In this document: one piece after another, positions 1 through 5,295 of the stretch
How positions within the stretch are numbered: the stretch's first letter is position 1
Layout of the letters: every line of letters begins with the position of its first letter
NCBI GenBank assembly: GCA_028691405.1
Contig: JAQUZI010000031.1
Location: 1-5,295 of the forward strand
Source of the DNA: Minisyncoccota bacterium
GTDB lineage: Bacteria; Patescibacteriota; Minisyncoccia; UBA6257; JAKLIH01
DNA length: 5,295 nt
Reading direction: 5' to 3'
Program-made: the position numbers and the translations under genes
The notes under the pieces: model-generated
Database searches by the model: none
What the model was told of the DNA's origin: nothing
The model's input: only the letters and a program-made list of their open reading frames with translations

Positions 1-1239
1 AATACTAATGAAAATATTTTTGTTAGCGGTAGAGCCGGAACAGGAAAATCAACAATGGTAGATTATTTTAGATTACATACTAAAAAAAACTGTGTAGTTT
101 TAGCTCCGACAGGGGTAGCATCTTTAAATATTAAAGGACAAACAATTCATTCTTTTTTTGGTTTTAAACCAGGTATTGTTCCCTCAGAAATAAAAGAAGT
201 AAAAAATGCACAGAAAAGAGTAATGTATAAAAGAATTGATATTATATTAATTGATGAAATATCAATGGCAAGAGCTGATTTAATAGATTGTATAGATGTA
301 TTTTTAAGAATAAATGGTAAGCAACCTTTTGAATCTTTTGGTGGTGTGCAAATGATTTTTATTGGTGACTTATATCAATTACCACCCGTTGTTACTAGAA
401 ACGAAGAAGATATGTTTACTGATAGATATGAGAGCCCATACTTTTTTGATAGCAAGGCTTTTAAAAATTTTAATTTTAAATATATTGAATTAAACAATGT
501 TTATCGTCAAAAAGAGGAAAACTTTGTTGAATTGTTAAATTCTATTCGTGTGGGTGAAATTGATGATAAGTTAATAAATATGATCAATCAAAATGTTGAC
601 AATGATTTAGGTAAATATTTAGATAATAATTATGTATATTTGACAACGACAAATTATATAGCAGACAGGATAAACGAAGAAAGGCTAGAATTAATTATTG
701 GTAAGGAAGAGTGTTTTGTGGGTTCAGTTACAGGAGACTTTTTAATTGATAGATTGCCAACTAAAATTGATTTATGTTTGAAAGAAGATGCTCAGGTTAT
801 GTTATTGATTAATGATTTTCAAAGCAAATATGTTAACGGCGATATTGGAAAAGTTAAAGAAATTATTAATAATGATATGGAGCAAAAGATATTAGTTGAA
901 TTTCCGGGTAAGGGCGTAAAACAAATATTGCCATATAAATGAGAAGCAGTAAAATATGTTTTTAATAAAAAAGAAAAGAAGATTGAAGCAAAAACAGTTG
1001 GATCATTTTTTCAGTATCCATTAAAATTAGCTTGAGCAGTAACAATACATAAAGCCCAAGGAAAAACCTTTGATAGAGTTGTAGTTGATTTTGGCCAAGG
1101 GACTTTTGCTTCTGGGCAAGCATATGTGGCATTAAGTCGATGTAGAACGCTAGAAGGGTTGGTTTTAAGAAAGCCAATAAACAAGAATTTTGTTTTTATT
1201 GATGAAAGGGTTCAAGAATTTTATAAAAAAATTAAATAA
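1..1239 (+). CDS. PIF1-family (SF1B) DNA helicase, 5'-partial
   Basis: ATP-dependent DNA helicase of the PIF1/RecD-like superfamily 1B; family members unwind DNA 5'->3' in repair and replication. The reading frame is open from base 1, so the true start lies upstream, probably only some 10-20 residues away because Walker A begins at visible residue 10 (GRAGTGKS, 10-17). Further motifs in order: APTGVAS with TIHSFFG (motif Ia region), Walker B DEISM (85-89), motif III GDLYQLPPV (122-130), VYRQ (about 167-170), then TIHKAQGKTF (348-357) and YVALSRCRTLEGL (from 375) with the arginine of motif VI. The 412 visible residues cover the whole core, so it is a small PIF1 with no added domain. Two in-frame TGA codons (940, 1033) give W314 and W345; W345 is the W of LAWAVTIHK, a conserved PIF1 position. 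The ATG at 55 lies inside Walker A and cannot be the start. The stop is TAA, 6 bases before the next gene. Family call is secure; the cellular role is inferred. Confidence 0.95.
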
Positions 1240-1245
1240 AATATT

Positions 1246-1962
1246 ATGGCTAAATTAATTATTGATATTGAAACTGTGGGTGAAAATTATGATGAAATAG
1301 ATGAGATTTCAAAACATGAATTAACTAAAAGAATACAAGAATTTGAGGACAATAAAGAAGTATATGATAGTAAGTTAGAAGATATTAAAAATAAATTAGG
1401 ATTGTCGCCCTTAACTGGTGAAATTGTGGCAATTGGTTTGTTGGATTATGAAAAAGATCAGGGGGTAGTATATTATCAAGCACCAAGTATTAAAGAACTA
1501 GAGAGCCAAGAAGGTAATTTTAAATTTAAACCAATGAAAGAGCAGGAAATGCTAGAAAGTTTTTGACAGGGTGTTCAAAATTACGATGAAATTATTACTT
1601 TTAATGGCAGAGGTTTTGATATTCCATATATTATTGCTCGTTCAGCTAAATGACAAATAGAAGTGACAGAAAATTTAATGCCAAATAGATATATTGAAAA
1701 TCAAAAATATGGAATTAGGCATGTTGATTTGTATGATCAATTGGGCTATTATGGAGCGGTAAGTAAAACAGGGGGTTTACATATGTGATGTCGATTATTA
1801 GGAATTAAAAGTCCAAAAGTAGAGGGGGTTAAAGGTGATGATGTAAATAGATTATTTAAAGAAGAAGAATATTTGAAAATTGCTCAATATAATACAAGAG
1901 ATTTAGTAGCGACTAAAGAGCTATATGATTATTGGAATCGTTTTATGAAATTAAAAAATTAA
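1246..1962 (+). CDS. DEDDy 3'-5' exonuclease (PolB exonuclease-like, RNase H fold)
   Basis: Predicted 3'-5' exonuclease of 238 residues, related to the proofreading domain of family B DNA polymerases but free-standing. Visible catalytic motifs: ExoI DIET with D7 and E9, ExoII FNGRGFD with D125, and ExoIII YNTRD with Y215 and D219, which makes it the DEDDy type. Between ExoI and the LGLSPLTGEI strand (51-60) is a highly charged helical insert (about 11-50). The C-terminal half has LLGIKSPK and GDDVNRLF, as I recall from bacterial homologues. Three in-frame TGA codons at 1564, 1651 and 1786 give W107, W136 and W181; W107 (ESFWQ) and W181 (HMWCRLLGI) fit the family well, W136 less clearly. The only TGG is W230. 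The start ATG is 6 bases after the helicase stop and immediately precedes the catalytic strand. There is no Shine-Dalgarno, only an AT-rich leader. The TAA stop is followed at once by a second in-frame TAA. Substrate is unknown. Confidence 0.9.
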
Positions 1963-1974
1963 TAAAAATATATT

Positions 1975-2700
1975 ATGGGATTTAGTAGAATATATGATAA
2001 AAATTTAAAACAACCATTTAAATTATCTAGAACAAAGATAGAGAATTTTATAAAATGTCCTAGATGTTTTTATTTGGATAGGAAATTAGGTATTTCTCAA
2101 CCACCAGGGTATCCGTTTACTTTAAATAGTGCGGTGGACGCTTTGTTAAAAAAAGAATTTGATGTATATAGAGCTGATCAAAAAATTCATCCTTTGATGG
2201 CAACTTATGGAGTAAAAGCAGTTCCTTTCAAAAATGGGAAAATGGACGAATGAAGGGAGAATTTTGTTGGAGTTCAGTTTTTGCATGAGCCAACAAATTT
2301 TTTGGTTTTTGGAGCCGTTGATGATATTTGAATTAACGAAGAAGGAGAGTTGATTGTTGTTGATTACAAAGCAACAAGTTCAGAAAATAAACCAACATTG
2401 GATGCTGAATACAGACAGGGATATAAAAGGCAAATGGAAGTGTATCAATGGTTGTTACGCCAAAATGGATTTAAAGTTTCTAATACAGGGTATTTTGTTT
2501 ATGCTAATGGGAGAAAAGATTTAAAAGCATTTGATGGTAAATTAGAATTTGATGTTGATTTGCTTGATTATGAAGGTGATGATAGTTGAGTTGAAAAAAC
2601 ATTATTTGATATTAAAAAATGTTTGGATAGTGATGAGATTCCGGATTATACTTTAGATTGTGATTTTTGTAAATATCAACAAAAAATTAAAAAAATTTAA
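1975..2700 (+). CDS. PD-(D/E)XK nuclease, RecB/Cas4-like, with four-cysteine Fe-S candidate
   Basis: Predicted DNA nuclease of 241 residues in the PD-(D/E)XK superfamily, closest to the RecB/AddB/Cas4 nuclease group. Catalytic elements seen: GAVDDIW (D116/D117), VVDYKAT (D130, K132) and the RecB-type motif QMEVY (Q153, Y157). A CPRC pair (C28, C31) near the N-terminus and a CDFC pair (C229, C232) at the C-terminus could together bind an Fe-S cluster, as in AddB and Cas4, although those usually have one N-terminal and three C-terminal cysteines. TGA codons at 2251, 2329 and 2587 give W93, W119 and W205; W159 is TGG. W119 in GAVDDIW and W205 in DDSWVE match the tryptophans I recall in candidate-phyla homologues. 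The start ATG lies 12 bases after the exonuclease stop, without a Shine-Dalgarno. No CRISPR array or cas1/cas2 is near, so a Cas4 role is not supported. It probably acts with the adjoining helicase and exonuclease on DNA ends; that is inference. Confidence 0.88.
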
Positions 2701-2710
2701 ACTTTAAGAC

Positions 2711-3370
2711 ATGAAAAAAGTTTATGTGAGTTTAACTGGTTATGATGTTATGACTTTTGAGAGGAAGTTAAAAGAGCTAAAAAAATTTAAAATTAATGAA
2801 GTTTGTTTGTTTTTATCAGCTTTGCCTAGAAAGCATCATAAATATGTGTTTGAGAAATTATTGCATTCTGATATTAAATCAATACCACTGGTTCATATTC
2901 GCCAGGATACGCTTAAGGCGGATATAGAATTTTTAAAAAAGAATTTTAAAACTAAATATTTTAATATTCATAATGATGCATTAGAAAATATTGAACGTTA
3001 TGAGCCGTATTTACAAGATATTGTTTTAGAAACCCATCCTGATGTTCAATTTAATGAAACTGGGTTGGCCAAAATTGGTGGTTTTTGTATTGATGTTGCT
3101 CATTTTTGAAGAGGCAAGGAAATACAATCAAAAGACTATTTTCAGGTATTGAAATACAAAGATCAGAAAAAAATGTTTAAATGCAACCATTTAAGTGGGT
3201 ATAAAAAAGGATGAGGAGATTTACATGATATCAAAAATCCTAGCAGTTATTTGTATTTAAAAGAAGTTCCAAAATTTGTTTTTGGTAATATATTGGCGAT
3301 TGAAATAATGGACACAATTAATATGCAATTGAAGGTTAAAAAATTAGTAGAAGAAATTTTAAATATTTAA
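2711..3370 (+). CDS. Compact endonuclease IV-like / xylose isomerase-like TIM-barrel protein
   Basis: A 219-residue protein that I assign by metal-ligand pattern rather than overall recognition. Endonuclease IV (Nfo) binds three zincs with H, H, E, D-x2-H, H, D-x-H, E. The same order is present here: H62 (LVHIR), H87 (FNIHND), E107 (LETHPD), D128 and H131 (CIDVAH), H160 (CNHLSG), D170 and H172 (GDLHD), E198 (AIEIM). The D-x2-H and D-x-H spacings are exact and the other gaps are somewhat shorter than in Nfo, consistent with a reduced barrel (Nfo is near 280 residues). If right, it is an AP endonuclease or phosphodiesterase acting on damaged DNA, fitting its nuclease neighbours. A sugar isomerase-type TIM barrel is the main alternative. 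TGA codons at 3107 and 3212 give W133 and W168, each within a few residues of a ligand motif; without recoding the protein would stop just after H131. It starts 10 bases after the nuclease gene and ends 3 bases before the next. Fold moderately sure, activity unproven. Confidence 0.65.
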
Positions 3371-3373
3371 TAT

Positions 3374-3958
3374 ATGAGAGAAATAACTTCAGGGGAAAGA
3401 GAAAAATATAATAAAATTTTAGAGGAGATGGAATGTCAAAATGAGCAAAGGGCTTCTAAAAGTGCTATTTTTGCTGAATTTCCAGACAGGGTAGAAGTGA
3501 CTAATGATATTATTAGGAATAGAGTTGTTTTGAGGAAAGGAAGGCATAGTTTGGACATACTTTCTTTATTGCCTGAAGGAGTTAAATTTAAATTTAGCGC
3601 GTACGAACAAAAATATAACTCAACTTCAAAAACTGTTTTTTGTACAAGTGTGATAGATGAACTGGATTTGTTTGGATTGTTGCATGAAATTGGTCATGCA
3701 TGAGGCCATGTTGAAAAACCAGAAATATACCCTAAAGTAAAAGAAGCAACAGCAGAAAGAGATGCTTGGGCTTGAGCTTTAAGAGCAATGAAAAAATTAA
3801 AAGATAAAGGGTATATTAGTGGAAAGTTTACAAATAAAGATTTTATAGATGCAGCAAAAGCCAGCTTGTATTCTTATGCTAAATATTATAATAAAAATAA
3901 CAAATCTTTATCTGAAGAGTTTTTAAAAAAGAAAATGAATGAAAAAGATGTTTTTTAA
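3374..3958 (+). CDS. HExxH metalloprotein, possibly ImmA/IrrE-like (paralogue 1)
   Basis: A 194-residue protein with a zinc metallopeptidase motif HEIGH (H104, E105, H108) and a likely third ligand E128 in ERDAWAWAL, 20 residues on. An HExxH helix followed by a helix with a glutamate ligand is the layout of gluzincins, including ImmA/IrrE (DUF955) peptidases, which cleave repressors or regulators. No helix-turn-helix, signal peptide or membrane segment is visible, so it is probably cytoplasmic. The N-terminal 100 residues are charged and alpha/beta, and I do not recognise a named domain there. TGA codons at 3701 and 3773 give W110 (HEIGHAW) and W134 (AWAW), while W132 is TGG. Read with standard code, the protein ends immediately after HEIGHA and loses its third ligand. 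The ATG is 3 bases after the previous stop, so translational coupling is likely. The following gene is a paralogue. Protease activity and substrate are inferred only. Confidence 0.75.
3683..3704 (+). repeat. 22-base direct repeat, copy 1, within HEIGHAW codons
   Basis: These 22 bases, coding for the HEIGHAW zinc motif of the first metalloprotein and including its TGA tryptophan codon, are identical to 4296-4317 in the paralogue. The identity reflects duplicated coding sequence held by selection on the active site rather than a mobile or regulatory repeat. A second near-identical stretch covers the ER(D/N)AWAW codons (about 3756-3780 and 4423-4447). Confidence 0.8.
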
Positions 3959-3968
3959 ATAATATATC

Positions 3969-4610
3969 ATGAAAGAAGTATTAAAAAAAATACCAAGAGA
4001 AGAAGAAAGTAAATATAGAAGAATTATAGCTAGTGTTGATAATCTAGAGCATTGTACAATGACTATGCAAAAAGATTGTCTAGCTTCTTTTGAAAATGGA
4101 ACAACAGCTAAAACAAATGTTTTGGATGGTAATATATTATTAATTAACAAGAAAAAAGAAAAATTTAATTTAAATAGTATTATACCTACTGGGTATGAAC
4201 TTGTTTTTGTTAAAAAAAATTGAGATTGTGATAAGAAAAACAAGATTATAAAAGTGCCGGCAATTTTTAATGAAGAGTGCTTGTTTTTGTGTTTACATGA
4301 AATTGGTCATGCATGAGATTTTGCCAATGTTGGTGAAGATGGAAATGAAGAAGTAGGATTGTTTAAAAATAGATTTTCAGACAATGCAAGAGAGGATTTT
4401 TGCATGAACCAAGTCAAGCAAGAAAGAAATGCTTGGGCTTGATCTTTAAAACAATGAAACAATTTGGCGAAATTAGGATTTGTCGGAAGAAAAGTTTTTG
4501 AAGAAAAACCAATAGATGTAGCAAAAGCAATGCTATTTAGTTATGCTAAGTTTTATGCTGGTTGGCATATGAAAAATCATAATAAATTTTTAAATAAAGA
4601 TATAAATTAA
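3969..4610 (+). CDS. HExxH metalloprotein, possibly ImmA/IrrE-like (paralogue 2)
   Basis: A 213-residue paralogue of the preceding gene, matching it over its length: a charged N-terminus with an E-x2-KY element, HEIGHAW (H110, E111, H114, W116), ERNAWAWSL (candidate ligand E152), and a C-terminal VAKAMLFSYAKFY that pairs with AAKASLYSYAKYY in the first copy. The gap from the second histidine to the glutamate is 38 residues against 20, because of an insert rich in charged residues between about 120 and 150. It carries the most recoded codons in the window: TGA at 4221, 4314, 4440 and 4455 (W85, W116, W158, W163), plus TGG for W156 and W199. The start is 10 bases after the previous TAA with an AT-only leader. 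The retained zinc motif suggests both copies are active enzymes with different partners. Function is unknown; ImmA/IrrE-like peptidase is the best structural guess. It is the last gene of the compact run, followed by a 65-base spacer. Confidence 0.75.
4296..4317 (+). repeat. 22-base direct repeat, copy 2, within HEIGHAW codons
   Basis: Identical to 3683-3704, lying at the same place in the second metalloprotein gene. Same codons are used, including TGA for the tryptophan, although most of the rest of the two genes has diverged at the nucleotide level. Confidence 0.8.
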
Positions 4611-4617
4611 ACTTTTA

Positions 4618-4646
4618 TTGTTAAAAAAGGTAAAATATGTTAAAAT
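4618..4646 (+). promoter_or_regulatory. Predicted sigma70-type promoter for prs
   Basis: The 65-base spacer 4611-4675 is the longest non-coding stretch in the window. It holds a -35-like TTGTTA (4618-4623), exactly 17 bases, then a -10-like TAAAAT (4641-4646) preceded by TGT (4638-4640), an extended -10 element. Transcription would begin near 4653, leaving an AT-rich leader of about 20 bases without a Shine-Dalgarno before the ATG at 4676. In such AT-rich DNA chance matches are common, but the spacing and position are good. I see no hairpin with a T-run here, so the upstream operon may read through into prs. Confidence 0.55.
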
Positions 4647-4675
4647 TATATTAAATAAAATTTAAACTAATTTTT

Positions 4676-5295
4676 ATGAAAGATATAATTGTTGTGGGTG
4701 ATGTTTTGGCTAAAAGACTAAGTGAAAAAATAAATGGAGAATATTTAAACGTTGAATATCGTACGTTTTTTGATGGTGAACTAAAAGTAAGAATTCCTAA
4801 TATTAGGAAAGCAGATATAGGGGTTTTGTTAATAGATTTGGTTCAGGATCAAAATATTAATGAATATTTGTTGAATTTCTTGCTATTAAGTCAAAAATTA
4901 AGAGAATCTTGTGATAAGGTGATAGGAATTATGAGTTATTTGCCATATAAAAGACAAGACAAAGAATTTTTAGCTGGGGAAGTTATATCAAGTAAAGTTA
5001 TGGCTAAATTTATTGAAAAGAATTTAGATTTTTTTATAACCTTAGACTCGCATGAGCATAGGCTTATGATTTATGATATATTCTCTATACCAGTATACAA
5101 TGAATCAATGTTTATGGATTTAGGTAAAGAGTTTTTAGATTTTGATAAAGAAAATACATTAGTTGTTGGACCTGATTCAGAAGCAGAAGCTTTTGTTGAA
5201 AAATTCTGTAAATTTAATAATTTTAATAATACAATTCTTCCGAAAGAAAGAGATACAAAAACAGGGGAAGTAGTTATTAATATTAAAGATAAAAG
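4676..5295 (+). CDS. prs: Ribose-phosphate pyrophosphokinase (PRPP synthetase), 3'-partial
   Basis: Makes 5-phosphoribosyl-1-pyrophosphate from ribose 5-phosphate and ATP, the precursor for nucleotide synthesis and salvage; cytoplasmic. The 206 visible residues carry the N-terminal FFDGE motif (31-35), the ATP-binding PYKRQDKEF region (90-98, R93-Q94-D95), GEVISSK (101-107), the metal and catalytic segment LDSHEH (123-128, H126), VVGPDSEAE (163-171) and the K190-E-R192 loop expected to contribute catalytic lysine and arginine. The GE-x-IS element after RQD, and DSHEH rather than the usual DLH, resemble the shorter archaeal-type enzymes more than classical bacterial PrsA. The C-terminal PRPP-binding loop lies beyond the window. 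The visible part contains no tryptophan codon of either kind, so it reads normally in any code and offers no test of recoding. The ATG at 4676 is chosen because the domain's first strand follows directly. It probably has its own promoter at 4618-4646. Confidence 0.9.
   Translation, partial: MKDIIVVGDVLAKRLSEKINGEYLNVEYRTFFDGELKVRIPNIRKADIGVLLIDLVQDQNINEYLLNFLLLSQKLRESCDKVIGIMSYLPYKRQDKEFLAGEVISSKVMAKFIEKNLDFFITLDSHEHRLMIYDIFSIPVYNESMFMDLGKEFLDFDKENTLVVGPDSEAEAFVEKFCKFNNFNNTILPKERDTKTGEVVINIKDK

Noticed and set aside
55..942. Helicase as a complete 295-residue gene starting at ATG 55
   Set aside because: That ATG directly follows the Walker A GTGKST codons, and the frame is open to base 1. 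The 942 end is a recoded TGA, with motifs V and VI lying downstream.
962..1177. Minus-strand open frame of 71 codons
   Set aside because: It overlaps helicase motifs V and VI on the opposite strand, is leucine-rich low-complexity sequence, and has no recognisable motif.
2350..2589. Separate small gene between two TGAs
   Set aside because: It is the middle of the PD-(D/E)XK nuclease (the DYK and QMEVY motifs), bounded by recoded TGA codons at 2329 and 2587.
1975..2700. Cas4 of a CRISPR-Cas locus
   Set aside because: No CRISPR repeats and no cas1, cas2 or effector genes are in the window, and the cysteine pattern is two plus two. The neighbours point to general DNA processing.
3923..4243. Minus-strand open frame of 106 codons
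   Set aside because: It is antisense to the second metalloprotein and hydrophobic only because it mirrors lysine- and asparagine-rich AT sequence. No plausible start or domain was seen.
940..4457. UGA read as glycine (table 25)
   Set aside because: Glycine would break positions that I expect to be aromatic: LA-W-AVTIHK, GAVDDI-W, AWA-W and ESF-W. Ordinary GGN glycine codons are abundant at the expected glycines, such as HEIGH and GTGKS, so nothing needs TGA for Gly.
940..4457. Selenocysteine or pseudogene decay as an explanation for the in-frame TGAs
   Set aside because: The TGAs are spread over six unrelated families, several per gene, with no other disruptions, no frameshifts and intact catalytic motifs. 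No cysteine-equivalent positions are involved.
4611..4675. Rho-independent terminator after the second metalloprotein gene
   Set aside because: The stretch has T- and A-runs but no GC-containing inverted repeat able to form a stable stem.

Overview
This is a low-GC window (under about one third G+C by eye) with seven protein genes, all on the + strand and tightly packed. Six of them contain in-frame TGA codons that must be read as an amino acid. Sixteen in-frame TGAs fall at 940, 1033, 1564, 1651, 1786, 2251, 2329, 2587, 3107, 3212, 3701, 3773, 4221, 4314, 4440 and 4455. On both sides of each one the protein continues in the same frame and family. At the best-known positions the expected residue is tryptophan: the PIF1 motif LAWAxTIHKxQG, GAVDDIW in the RecB-like nuclease, and AWAW in the HExxH proteins. 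All six complete genes end in TAA. The code is therefore of the UGA=Trp type (translation table 4). Read with the standard code, every one of these six genes would break into fragments.

The organism is a bacterium with a recoded UGA. From memory of family conservation, the exonuclease, the four-cysteine PD-(D/E)XK nuclease and the HEIGHAW/ERxAWAWxL metalloproteins most resemble proteins of the Candidate Phyla Radiation (Patescibacteria). The recoding known to me in that group (Gracilibacteria, Absconditabacteria) is UGA=Gly, which fits this window poorly. The alternatives are a Mollicute-like bacterium or a recoded phage. I cannot settle the lineage without a search.

Layout: 1-1239, PIF1-family helicase (5' end cut off by the window); 1246-1962, DEDDy 3'-5' exonuclease; 1975-2700, RecB/Cas4-like PD-(D/E)XK nuclease with four cysteines; 2711-3370, compact endonuclease IV-like TIM-barrel protein; 3374-3958 and 3969-4610, a tandem pair of related HExxH metalloproteins; 4611-4675, a spacer with a good promoter; 4676-5295, ribose-phosphate pyrophosphokinase (3' end cut off).

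The first six genes are separated by only 3 to 12 bases and probably form one operon that begins upstream. Four consecutive genes have DNA unwinding or cutting folds, which suggests a DNA repair or DNA processing module. The two HExxH proteins have no obvious place in that pathway. The prs gene appears to start a new transcription unit. None of the starts has a convincing Shine-Dalgarno sequence. I saw no tRNA, rRNA, CRISPR, insertion sequence or hairpin terminator.
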